Positions 50,277 to 57,404 of a DNA stretch of 64,000 nt are shown piece by piece; position 1 is the first letter of the stretch, and every line of letters begins with the position of its first letter. The notes below the pieces were generated by a model. The model did no database searches, was not told the DNA's origin, and saw only the letters and a program-made list of their open reading frames with translations. Both the position numbers and the translations under genes were made by a program. This DNA comes from Nonomuraea wenchangensis. GTDB lineage: Bacteria > Actinomycetota > Actinomycetes > Streptosporangiales > Streptosporangiaceae. Location of the stretch: the NCBI RefSeq assembly GCF_900111685.1, contig NZ_FOHX01000009.1:300006-364005 (forward strand). Direction: 5' to 3'.

Positions 50277-51248
50277 GTGGAGACCACGGCGGAAGAACAA
50301 CTGATCGGACCCCTGCTTCTGGCGCGCGGCACCATCGACCGCTCCTCGGCGCTGCGCGCCGACCCGCGGTGGCTGGAACGTGCCTGGTCCGATCCGACGA
50401 CCAGGGTGCTGGTCATCGACAACGGCCACACGCTGGTGCGCAGGGAGGGCGACCAGGTGCGCGCGGTGCTGTTCAGCACCGCCGAGGCGCCCGAAGGTCC
50501 GCGCTACCTGCTCGGGGTCGAGAGCGAGGTTGCCTACTTCGCGGTCGCCGCGCAGCTGCCCGGCGTGCCCAGGCAGGAGGCCAACGGGCGGGTCACGTTC
50601 GCGATGAAGCTGGCCGACACCCCCGACGGCGACCCGGTCGCGGCCGGGCTGCGCCAGGTCGGCGGGCTGCTCGGCGACCGCGACGCGGGCCTGCTGGTCT
50701 ACGCCGTCGCGCTGGAGGCCTGGCACGCCACCCACGAGTTCTGCCCGCGCTGCGGCAGCCGCACCGAGATTCAGACGGGCGGCCACATCCGCGTCTGCCC
50801 CGAGGACGGCAGCCAGCACTTCCCACGCGTCGACCCGGCCGTGATCATGCTGATCCGCGACGAGAACGACCGCTGCCTGCTGGCCCGCGGCCCGCAATGG
50901 CCTCAGGGGCGCATGTCGATCCTGGCCGGGTTCGTCGAGCCGGGCGAGTCGCTGGAGCACGCCGTGGTGCGCGAGGTCGCTGAGGAGGTCGGCGTCAGCG
51001 TGGTCAGGCCGCGCTACCTCGGCAGCCAGCCCTGGCCGTTCCCGCGCAGCCTCATGCTCGGCTTCTTCGCCGAGGCCGTCACCACCGACCTGCGGCCTGA
51101 CGCCGACGAGATCGCCGAGGCGCGCTGGTTCTCCCGCGAGGAGATGACCGCGGCACTCGACTCCGGCGAGCTGCGCCTGCCGCCCGCGGTGTCGATCGCC
51201 CGCCGCCTCATCGAGACGTGGTACGGCGGGCAGCTCGACTACGAGTGA
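50277..51248 (+). CDS. nudC: NAD(H) pyrophosphatase / decapping Nudix enzyme NudC
   Basis: The 323-residue protein hydrolyses NADH to NMNH and AMP, and relatives remove NAD caps from RNA. The order is: N-terminal domain (1-140), a zinc ribbon starting CPRC (about 157-160), the Nudix box 'GFVEPGESLEHAVVREVAEEVGV', and the NudC signature SQPWPFPRSLM. The ribbon has only three cysteines (CPRC and VCPEDG), the fourth ligand being changed. Start GTG 50277 follows GGAGGGGG. In mycobacteria nudC also lies between adnB and mycoredoxin/uvrD2; here the siderophore operon is inserted on its upstream side. Confidence 0.92.
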   Translation: METTAEEQLIGPLLLARGTIDRSSALRADPRWLERAWSDPTTRVLVIDNGHTLVRREGDQVRAVLFSTAEAPEGPRYLLGVESEVAYFAVAAQLPGVPRQEANGRVTFAMKLADTPDGDPVAAGLRQVGGLLGDRDAGLLVYAVALEAWHATHEFCPRCGSRTEIQTGGHIRVCPEDGSQHFPRVDPAVIMLIRDENDRCLLARGPQWPQGRMSILAGFVEPGESLEHAVVREVAEEVGVSVVRPRYLGSQPWPFPRSLMLGFFAEAVTTDLRPDADEIAEARWFSREEMTAALDSGELRLPPAVSIARRLIETWYGGQLDYE

Positions 51249-51269
51249 CCACCCCGATCAGGGGCCCGA

Positions 51270-51518
51270 TCAGGCGGCGCCGAGGATGGCCTTGACCTCC
51301 AGCGCCGACGGGTTGGTCCGCACCACACGGCCACCAGGCGTGTCGATCACCACGGTCGGCACCGTCTGGTTGCCGTTGTTGACGCTCATCACGAACTCCG
51401 CCGCCGACGGGTCGCGCTCGATGTCGACCTCGTCGAAGCTGATGCCCTCACGGGCCAGCTGAGCCTTGAGCCGCTTGCAGGGGCCGCACCAGCTCGTGCT
51501 GTAGACGGTGAGCGCCAT
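51270..51518 (-). CDS. mrx1: Mycoredoxin (glutaredoxin-like)
   Basis: An 82-residue glutaredoxin-fold protein that reduces mycothiol mixed disulfides. It has the active site WCGPC (C11, C14), the cis-Pro loop TVPTVV, and 'DEVDIERDPSAAEFVMSVNNGNQ', a signature of the actinobacterial mycoredoxin-1 group. The well-studied mycobacterial protein has CGYC, so the Pro is a variant. It lies convergent to nudC, as in mycobacteria where the gene sits between nudC and uvrD2. Start ATG 51518 follows GGGAGG. Confidence 0.9.
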   Translation of the reverse strand: MALTVYSTSWCGPCKRLKAQLAREGISFDEVDIERDPSAAEFVMSVNNGNQTVPTVVIDTPGGRVVRTNPSALEVKAILGAA

Positions 51519-51618
51519 GTCGGGTGATCCCTCCCAGGTCAGAAGTCAGGCGTCCGGTGCAACAACCCGGCATGCCCGCTTAATCCCTTGGCCAAGAGGG
51601 CCGTGCTCACCGCCGGGC

Positions 51619-52545
51619 TCAGCCGATGCGCTCGGCGATCCAGGTCTGCACCCGCTCGGCCACGCCCGGCTCCCGGTAGAGCGGCGCGCTGTGGTTGATC
51701 CCCGGCTGCGTCAGCACCGTCACCGGCACACCCACCTTGGCCAGCATCTCCCGCAGCAGGATGCCCTGCGACGGCGGCACGAACTCGTCCTGCGAGTGGA
51801 TGGTCAGCACCGGTGCGTCGCGCTTGCTCGCGTGCCAGGCGACCTCCATGCTGGCCCACACCCGCGCGCACTTGCCCTTGGGCGCACAGCCGCCGGCCAG
51901 CTTGATCGCGGCCCTGCGCAGCCTGCGCTTGTTGAGGTCGGTGGTCTTCCTGGCGTCGCCGTCGGCGTACGCCTGCAGCGGGGAGGTGATCGGCGACAGG
52001 CCGACCACGCCCTTCAGCCCGCTCACGCCGTCGCCGTACGTGCCGACCGCCGCCGCGATGTGCCCGCCCGCCGAGAAGCCGACCACCACGTAGTTGCCCG
52101 GGTCGAACGACCACCGCTCGGCGAACTTACGGGCGGTCGCGATGGCCGCGAGCGCGTCGGTGCGCTGCGCCGGCCAGGCCGCGTCGCCGGACAGGCGGTA
52201 GTTGAGGTTGAAGACCGTGTAGCCGAGCTCGGCGTAGCTGCGGGTGATCTCCTTCATGTAGCGCTTGTCGCCGCTGGACCACCAGCCGCCGTGGATGAGG
52301 AACACGCCGGGCCGCTGCTGGCCGTCGGGGGTCCACCACACGTCCATCTGCTGCCGCTTGTGCGCGCCGTACGCGATGGTCTCCGTGCTCAGCCCGTAGA
52401 CGTCGTCCGAGGTCGCCGGGGTGGCGACGGTGGGTGAGGGAGTGGGCTGCGCCGCGGTCGCGCCCGCGCTGACCGCATTGGCGCTGACGGGCGTGAGCAC
52501 GACGGCAGCGAGCGCCAGAGCGCCCACATGAACCGCTATCCGCAC
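51619..52545 (-). CDS. Secreted alpha/beta hydrolase (esterase/lipase-like)
   Basis: A 308-residue exported hydrolase. The signal peptide (residues 1-25, ending ANA) and a Thr/Pro linker precede a BD-FAE/alpha-beta hydrolase domain: oxyanion 'VFLIHGGWWSSGD' (HGGxW), nucleophile elbow GFSAGG (Ser near residue 151), acidic residue in 'IHSQDEFVPP', and His in 'PGINHSAPLY'. It resembles carboxylesterases of the kynurenine-formamidase/acetylesterase type. Start GTG 52545 with AAGGAAGG upstream; the frame continues to 52569 without a better signal. Divergent from uvrD2. Substrate unknown. Confidence 0.87.
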   Translation of the reverse strand: MRIAVHVGALALAAVVLTPVSANAVSAGATAAQPTPSPTVATPATSDDVYGLSTETIAYGAHKRQQMDVWWTPDGQQRPGVFLIHGGWWSSGDKRYMKEITRSYAELGYTVFNLNYRLSGDAAWPAQRTDALAAIATARKFAERWSFDPGNYVVVGFSAGGHIAAAVGTYGDGVSGLKGVVGLSPITSPLQAYADGDARKTTDLNKRRLRRAAIKLAGGCAPKGKCARVWASMEVAWHASKRDAPVLTIHSQDEFVPPSQGILLREMLAKVGVPVTVLTQPGINHSAPLYREPGVAERVQTWIAERIG

Positions 52546-52688
52546 GGCCTTCCTTTCCCCCAGGGTCAATGGTCGGCCCCATTGTGGGGGTAGAGACCAG
52601 TTCTTTGCATCTCGACGCTAGGAACATACGTCGGCCCGCATGTTGCCAGAATAAGCCCCCTGGTCGCCAGTGCTGGGAAGATGAAGGG

Positions 52689-54737
52689 GTGACACACGTG
52701 GATGACGTCCTGATCGGCCTCGACCCCGAGCAGCGCGCCGTCGCCGAGGCGGTGCGCGGTCCCGTCTGTGTGCTGGCCGGGGCGGGGACGGGCAAGACCA
52801 GGGCGATCACCCACCGGATCGCGCACGCGGTGCGGAGCGGGGTCGTCGACGCCCAGAGCGTGCTGGCTGTGACGTTCACCACGCGCGCGGCCGGGGAGCT
52901 GCGCCAGCGGCTGCGCGCGCTCGGCGCGCCCGGCGTGCAGGCCCGCACCTTCCACGCCGCCGCGCTGCGCCAGCTCACCTACTTCTGGCCGCGGGTGATC
53001 GGCGGCGAGGCGCCCTCGGTCATCGAGTCGAAGCTGCCGGTGATCGCCGAGGCGTGCCGGCAGCTCCGCAGGACGCCCGACCGGTCCGAGCTGCGCGACA
53101 TCGCCGCCGAGATCGAGTGGGCCAAGGTCACCCAGATCGGCCCCGAGGACTACACCGCCGCCGCGGCCAAGCACCACCGCACGCCCCCCGTGGCCGCCGA
53201 CGAGATCTCCCGCCTGTACGAGGCGTACGAACGCCTCCGGCGCGAGCGCCACCTGGTCGACTTCGAGACCATCCTGGAGCTGACCGCGGCCGTGATGACC
53301 GAGCACCAGGAGGTCGCCACGCAGATCCGCCGGCAATACCGCTACTTCGTCGTCGACGAATACCAGGACGTCAACCCGCTGCAGAAGCTCCTGCTCGACA
53401 CCTGGCTCGGCGGTCGCGACGACATCTGCGTGGTCGGCGACCCCAACCAGACCATCTACTCCTTCACCGGGGCCAGCCCGCGCTACCTCACCGGCTTCGC
53501 GGTCGAGCACCCGCAGGCCGCCGTCATCAGGCTCGTCCGCGACTACCGCTCCACCCCTCAGGTCGTCGACCTGGCCAACCGGGTCATCGCCCGCGGCCGC
53601 TCGCCCCACCGGCTGGAGCTGGTCGCCCAGCGGCCCGACGGCCCGCGGCCCGTCTTCGCCGACTACGACGACGAGCCGGCCGAGGCCGCCGGGGTGGCGA
53701 GGGCCATCAGGAAGCTGCTCGACAAGGGCGTGCCGGCCCGCGAGATCGCGGTGCTGTTCCGGGTCAACTCGCAGTCGGAGGCGTACGAAGAGGCGCTGGC
53801 CAAGGCCGAGATCCCCTACCTCCTGCGGGGCGCGGAGCGCTTCTTCGAACGCCCCGAGGTCCGCCAGGCGGTCGTGCTGCTGCGCGGCGCGGCCCGCTCG
53901 GCGGCCGGCGAGCCGCTGGCCGCCGAGGTGCACCACATCCTCGCCGGCGTCGGCCTCACCCCCGCGCCGCCCGGCGGCGGCAAGGCGAGGGAGCGGTGGG
54001 AGTCACTGAAGGCGCTGGCCGACCTGGCCGAGGACCTCGCGGCCGAGGGCGCCGACCTGCCGGCGTTCGTCGCCGAGCTGGAGCGCCGCGCGGCCGAGCA
54101 GCACGCGCCGCCCGTCGAGGGCGTCACGCTGGCTTCCCTGCACGCCGCCAAGGGCCTGGAGTGGGACGCCGTGTTCCTCGTCGGCCTCACCGACGGCATG
54201 CTGCCCATCGTCTACGCCGAGACCCCCGAGCAGATCGAGGAGGAGCGCCGCCTGCTCTACGTCGGCGTCACCCGCGCCCGCGAGCACCTGACGCTCTCCT
54301 GGGCGCTGGCGCGCGCGCCGGGCGGGCGCAAGGGCCGCCGGCCCTCTCGTTTCCTCGACGGCCTCACCGGCCGCGCCGCCCCGCCGCGCCCGATCCCCGG
54401 CGCCACCCGCGAGCGGCGCACCGTGGCCGCGCCGGTGAGCTGCCGGGTCTGCGCCAAGACGCTCACCGCCGCGGCCGAGCAGAAGCTGGGCCGCTGCGCG
54501 ACCTGTCCCGCAGACTACGACGAGGAGCTGCTGGAGCGGCTGAAGGCGTGGCGCACGACCACGGCCAAGGACAACAAGATCCCGCCGTACGTCGTCTTCA
54601 CCGACGTCACCCTCCAGGCCATCGCCGAGCGCGCGCCGGCGACCGAGCAGGAGCTGCTGTCCATTCCGGGCGTCGGCCGCGTCAAGATCGACCGGTACGG
54701 CGAGGCCGTGCTCGCCCTCTGCCGCGGCGCGGTGTGA
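52689..54737 (+). CDS. uvrD2: ATP-dependent DNA helicase UvrD2 (UvrD motor + Cys4 + HRDC)
   Basis: The 682-residue superfamily-1 helicase has motifs AGAGTGKT (30-37), TFTTRAAGELRQR, VVDEYQDVNP, GDPNQTIYSFTG, RDYRST, LHAAKGLEWD and GVTRARE. Its C-terminal part carries a tetracysteine module (CRVC ... CATC, about 577-605) and an HRDC domain ending 'LLSIPGVGRVKIDRYGEAVL'. That combination defines the actinobacterial UvrD2, which is essential in mycobacteria. The GTG 52689 start is preceded by AAGGGG. The gene ends in a tandem repeat that duplicates its own last codons and stop. Confidence 0.94.
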   Translation: MTHVDDVLIGLDPEQRAVAEAVRGPVCVLAGAGTGKTRAITHRIAHAVRSGVVDAQSVLAVTFTTRAAGELRQRLRALGAPGVQARTFHAAALRQLTYFWPRVIGGEAPSVIESKLPVIAEACRQLRRTPDRSELRDIAAEIEWAKVTQIGPEDYTAAAAKHHRTPPVAADEISRLYEAYERLRRERHLVDFETILELTAAVMTEHQEVATQIRRQYRYFVVDEYQDVNPLQKLLLDTWLGGRDDICVVGDPNQTIYSFTGASPRYLTGFAVEHPQAAVIRLVRDYRSTPQVVDLANRVIARGRSPHRLELVAQRPDGPRPVFADYDDEPAEAAGVARAIRKLLDKGVPAREIAVLFRVNSQSEAYEEALAKAEIPYLLRGAERFFERPEVRQAVVLLRGAARSAAGEPLAAEVHHILAGVGLTPAPPGGGKARERWESLKALADLAEDLAAEGADLPAFVAELERRAAEQHAPPVEGVTLASLHAAKGLEWDAVFLVGLTDGMLPIVYAETPEQIEEERRLLYVGVTRAREHLTLSWALARAPGGRKGRRPSRFLDGLTGRAAPPRPIPGATRERRTVAAPVSCRVCAKTLTAAAEQKLGRCATCPADYDEELLERLKAWRTTTAKDNKIPPYVVFTDVTLQAIAERAPATEQELLSIPGVGRVKIDRYGEAVLALCRGAV

Positions 54738-54815
54738 CAACCGTCTGCCGCGGAGGTGTGACAACCGTCTGCCGCGGCGGTGTAACGACCGCCTGGCGCG
54801 GCGCGGTGTAACAAC
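54718..54815. repeat. Four tandem 24-26-bp repeats spanning the uvrD2 stop codon
   Basis: Units of the form (c/g)tctgccgcggcgGTGTGACAACC are repeated four times, starting in the last codons of uvrD2. Each copy contains a TGA or TAA in the same relative place. The copies differ by small indels, so they are not in a constant frame and are not coding. Confidence 0.85.
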
Positions 54816-54977
54816 CGCGAAACGCCGGCCGGTCATCATCGGACCGCCGGGCCGGATGTGGACCGGTTCCGGCGGCACGTCAAACTTGTGTCAGGCCCGG
54901 ATAACTGTCCGAGAAAGAAGACCTGCCCCGCCGCCTCAGCACCGACCGGCGCCGGGGCCCGCGAGGGGGACCGACAC

Positions 54978-55847
54978 GTGAACGAGGCGCTCAAGGAGCT
55001 GCTCGACCTGCTCGACCTGGAGCAGATCGAGCTCGACATCTTCCGGGGGAGGAGCCCCGAGGAGCGCATCCAACGCGTCTTCGGCGGCCAGGTGGCGGCC
55101 CAGGCCCTCGTCGCGGCCGGGCGCACGGTCACCAAGGACCGCTTCGTCCACTCGCTGCACGCCTACTTCATCCGGCCGGGCGACCCGTCGATCCCGATCG
55201 TCTACAACGTGGAGCGGGTGCGCGACGGGCGCTCGTTCAGCACCCGGCGGGTCCAGGCCGTCCAGCACGGCAAGGCGATCTTCACGATGTCGGTGTCGTT
55301 CCACATCGAGGAGGAGGGGGTGAGACACCAGGCGTCGGTGATGCCGGTCGTGCCGGCGGCCGAGACGTTGCCCACGTTCCAGGAGCGCATGTTCGACCTG
55401 GTCGGCGACCACCCCGAGTTCCGCGACTGGGTGTCGCGGCCCCGGCCCGTCGACTCCCGCTACGCCTCGCCGCTGACGTGGGAGGCCTACAGCGACCCGT
55501 CGCTGCGCAGCGCCGAGACCAACGTCTGGTTCCGCTACGACGCCGAGCTGCCCGACGACCCGCTGCTGCACGTCGTGCTGGCCGCCTACGCCTCCGACTA
55601 CACGCTCGTGGACACCATCCTGCTGGCGCACGGCATGGCGTGGGGCATGTCCAACGTCAAGGGCGCCTCCCTCGACCACGCCATGTGGTTCCATGGCCCC
55701 TTCAGGGCCGACGACTGGTTGCTCTATGCTCAGGAGTCACCGTGGTCTGCGGGGGCGCGGGGGTTGGCGCGCGGTGAGATGTTCACCGCGTCCGGTGATC
55801 TCGTGGTCTCCGTCGTACAGGAGGCCATGATCCGGCCGCTGCGATAG
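54978..55847 (+). CDS. tesB: Acyl-CoA thioesterase II (TesB-like)
   Basis: A 289-residue double-hotdog thioesterase, releasing CoA from medium- and long-chain acyl-CoA. Family segments: 'RVFGGQVAAQALVAAGRTV' (first hotdog), 'VHSLHAYFIRPGDP', 'RVRDGRSFSTRRVQAVQ', then in the second half 'HVVLAAYASDYTLVDTIL' with the catalytic Asp/Thr, and 'ASLDHAMWFH' with 'LARGEMFTASGDLVVSVVQEAMIR'. The start is GTG 54978 (GGGGGA upstream); the longer frame from 54858 is not conserved-looking. It lies between uvrD2 and whiB7. Confidence 0.92.
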   Translation: MNEALKELLDLLDLEQIELDIFRGRSPEERIQRVFGGQVAAQALVAAGRTVTKDRFVHSLHAYFIRPGDPSIPIVYNVERVRDGRSFSTRRVQAVQHGKAIFTMSVSFHIEEEGVRHQASVMPVVPAAETLPTFQERMFDLVGDHPEFRDWVSRPRPVDSRYASPLTWEAYSDPSLRSAETNVWFRYDAELPDDPLLHVVLAAYASDYTLVDTILLAHGMAWGMSNVKGASLDHAMWFHGPFRADDWLLYAQESPWSAGARGLARGEMFTASGDLVVSVVQEAMIRPLR

Positions 55848-55862
55848 CGAAATCGCAGGTAG

Positions 55863-55900
55863 AAAATATGTTGCCGGGTCCCGGCCTTCCGGTTTAGGGT
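55863..55900 (+). promoter_or_regulatory. whiB7-type promoter
   Basis: A -35-like TTGCCG (55871-55876) and a -10-like TAGGGT (55895-55900) are separated by 18 bases. The AT-rich AAAATATG sits directly before the -35. An AT-rich block in that position is the known docking site of the WhiB7 AT-hook, so positive autoregulation is expected. Confidence 0.7.
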
Positions 55901-55964
55901 CATGGGCAAGCGAGTCGGACACGACTGTTTCCGACGATCAGCAGAGTGGAGGTGAGCCCCAGTG

Positions 55965-56231
55965 ATGAGCATTCAGAAGATTGCAGCCACGCCGTGGCTC
56001 GCTGCCGCATGCCGTGATTCGGTGCTGCTCGCCTATGGGCCCGCCAAGCCACGGCAGGAGAAGTCTGCCCGTAGCCAGTTCGCCGCCTTCCGTGCGCGCG
56101 CCCACGCCGGCGCCGCCGCTCCGCAGGTGGCTGCTGCCTACGCAGGACGTATCGAACTGCCGGCCAGCCAGCTCACCAATGGTGGACTGTGCGGTCCGCA
56201 GCCCTGGAGGGATACACCGGTCATAACCTGA
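55965..56231 (+). CDS. Upstream ORF in the whiB7 leader (attenuation peptide)
   Basis: An 88-codon reading frame begins at ATG 55965, eight bases after AGGTGAG, and ends 20 bases before the attenuator hairpin. In mycobacteria and Streptomyces, whiB7/wblC is preceded by a translated upstream ORF whose slow translation under ribosome-targeting drugs prevents early termination. The sequence itself is unremarkable (Ala/Arg-rich, ending WRDTPVIT), which fits a sensor whose translation rather than product matters. Its last part contains a segment (56193-56203) able to pair with the left arm of the terminator. Confidence 0.7.
   Translation: MSIQKIAATPWLAAACRDSVLLAYGPAKPRQEKSARSQFAAFRARAHAGAAAPQVAAAYAGRIELPASQLTNGGLCGPQPWRDTPVIT
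56193..56203 (+). promoter_or_regulatory. Candidate antiterminator segment
   Basis: GGTCCGCAGCC can pair with the attenuator's left arm GGCCGCGGATCC through about ten base pairs, with one mismatch and one bulge. It also forms a small hairpin with the preceding GGAC (56184-56187). A stalled ribosome on the upstream ORF could decide which pairing forms. This is inferred from sequence only. Confidence 0.45.
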
Positions 56232-56250
56232 CCGGCGACAGTAGCCCCCA

Positions 56251-56288
56251 GGCCGCGGATCCACAGACGGATCCGCGGCCATTTTGTT
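56251..56288 (+). terminator. whiB7 attenuator (Rho-independent terminator)
   Basis: A perfect 12-base-pair stem, GGCCGCGGATCC (56251-56262) with GGATCCGCGGCC (56269-56280), has loop ACAGAC and is followed by ATTTTGTT. Lying between the upstream ORF and whiB7, it can stop transcription before the gene unless antiterminated. Confidence 0.88.
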
Positions 56289-56355
56289 GCCCGCGATCCG
56301 ACCACCTACGAGGTGTCCAACAAAGAACAAAAGGATCGATCGAAGGAGTAAGAAG

Positions 56356-56625
56356 ATGGGGGCGAAGACGATCATGGACCTGATCGACGAAGCCAAGATC
56401 CCCTGTCGTACCGACCCTGACCTGTGGTTCGCCGAGTCGCCGGATGACGTGGAGTTCGCGAAGGCGCTCTGCGGCGGCTGCCCGATCCAGAAGGCCTGCC
56501 TCGACCGCGCGCTCGAGCGCGAGGAGCCGTGGGGCGTCTGGGGCGGCGAGCTGATCCTCAGGGGGACCGTGGTTCCCCGCAAGCGTCCGCGCGGGCGTCC
56601 CCGCAAGCACCCGGTCGCTGCCTGA
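56356..56625 (+). CDS. whiB7: WhiB7 (WblC) antibiotic-resistance transcription factor
   Basis: An 89-residue Wbl protein. The four [4Fe-4S] cysteines are C17, C39, C42 and C48. The WGVWGGE turn (59-65) binds the sigma factor, and the basic tail has the AT-hook RGRP (79-82), which is the mark of WhiB7. It activates intrinsic resistance genes on exposure to ribosome-targeting antibiotics, as a complex with the primary sigma factor. Start ATG 56356 with AAGGAG eight bases upstream. In mycobacteria whiB7 also follows uvrD2 and precedes an ABC1-kinase gene. Confidence 0.95.
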   Translation: MGAKTIMDLIDEAKIPCRTDPDLWFAESPDDVEFAKALCGGCPIQKACLDRALEREEPWGVWGGELILRGTVVPRKRPRGRPRKHPVAA

Positions 56626-56668
56626 TCCACCCGCACGTACGCACCACATCGAAAGGAACCGAGAACCG

Positions 56669-56863
56669 ATGAACGCTCGACCGACTAGGAGCACCGGAAT
56701 GTCCCATCTCATCCATGACCTCGTGAACGACCGAATACAAACCCTCCACCGCGAAGCGGAGGAGGAGCGTCTCGCGCTGCGCGTACAGCGCGTGCGACGG
56801 GCGCAGCGCGAGGTGCAGAAGGCCAACGACCGCCTCCGGCGAGCCCTGCTCCTGCAGTGGTGA
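56669..56863 (+). CDS. Small coiled-coil protein downstream of whiB7
   Basis: A 64-residue basic protein (or 54 residues from ATG 56699). From residue 12 on it is one long predicted helix with heptad-like spacing (LIHDLVNDRIQTLHREAEEERLAL, then alternating Arg/Gln/Val). A ribosome-binding site GAAAGGA lies before ATG 56669, and a 13-base-pair hairpin begins three bases after its stop, so the end of the transcript fits the end of this frame. It is 43 bases beyond whiB7 and likely cotranscribed. Function unknown. Confidence 0.6.
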   Translation: MNARPTRSTGMSHLIHDLVNDRIQTLHREAEEERLALRVQRVRRAQREVQKANDRLRRALLLQW

Positions 56864-56865
56864 TC

Positions 56866-56898
56866 GAGGAGATCCTGCCGCCGGCGCAGGATCTCCTC
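56866..56898 (+). terminator. Hairpin directly after the small coiled-coil gene
   Basis: GAGGAGATCCTGC (56866-56878) and GCAGGATCTCCTC (56886-56898) pair perfectly over 13 bases around a seven-base loop. Confidence 0.75.
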
Positions 56899-56929
56899 CT
56901 CTGAGAACGGATGGTCCAGCCACGTGAAC

Positions 56930-56965
56930 GCGAGAGCCGGGCGCCGACGGGCGCCCGGCTCTCGC
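56930..56965 (+). terminator. Second strong terminator hairpin
   Basis: A perfect 16-base-pair stem (56930-56945 with 56950-56965) closed by GACG. With the preceding hairpin it isolates the whiB7 unit from what follows. Confidence 0.75.
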
Positions 56966-57175
56966 GCTGTCCGGGAACTCGAACCCGCAACACTGCGCCT
57001 TCGAGCAGCTTTTCGATCAGTACGCCAAAGCGCCTACAACCACGACGGTCAACCGAGGCGCGCAGCTACCAGGATCGCCGATCACACCGCAGGCGATCCC
57101 ACCGATCTCAACTCCGTACAGGCCGGCCCCTCACCCGCTCCGCAGCCGGGTGGTGGAGGGACCCGCGAACGGCCC

Positions 57176-57320
57176 CTCCGCACCGGGCCCCTCCGCACCG
57201 GGCCCCTCCGTACCGGGCGCCTCCGTACCGGGCGCCATCCGCACCGGGCCCCTCCGCACCGGGCCCCTCCGTACCGGGCGCCTCCGTACCGGGCGCCATC
57301 CGCACCGGGCCCCTCCGTGC
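57176..57320. repeat. 15-bp tandem repeats organised in 61-bp higher-order units
   Basis: The basic unit is (c/t)accgggcccctccg. Four such units, the last one base longer, make a 61-base block that is present twice in full (from 57181 and 57242) and partly a third time (57303). The 61-base period is not a multiple of three, which argues against protein coding. Confidence 0.9.
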
Positions 57321-57345
57321 CGCGGAACGTTTCCAGCAGAACCAC

Positions 57346-57387
57346 AGCCGGCGCCCCACCGTCACCCGCGACCTCACCGATCCGCGG
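57346..57387. repeat. Left copy of a 42-bp imperfect direct repeat
   Basis: This segment, beginning AGCCGGCGCCCCACC, recurs in the same orientation at 60331-60372 with four mismatches in 42 bases. The two copies bracket the MFS / wrbA / marR genes. Confidence 0.85.
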
Positions 57388-57404
57388 AGCGCTCGGGTTC
57401 GCGG

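Larger units (their letters stand above)
56966..57404. other. Repeat-rich intergenic region
   Basis: No gene is supported. The region holds the 61-base higher-order repeat (57176-57320) and the left copy of the 42-base direct repeat (57346-57387). Long open frames across it on both strands result from the GC bias and the lack of stops in the repeat. Confidence 0.7.

Noticed and set aside
56966..57040. tRNA-like stretch (gggaactcgaacccgc, resembling the T-arm of a minus-strand tRNA)
   Set aside because: The five-base T-stem does not pair, and no acceptor, D-arm or anticodon stem can be formed around it. It could be a decayed tRNA 3' end, but that is not supportable.
57176..57320. Possible CRISPR array
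   Set aside because: The units are contiguous without unique spacers, and no cas genes are present; the Cas4-like nuclease at 14041 is far away and stands alone.
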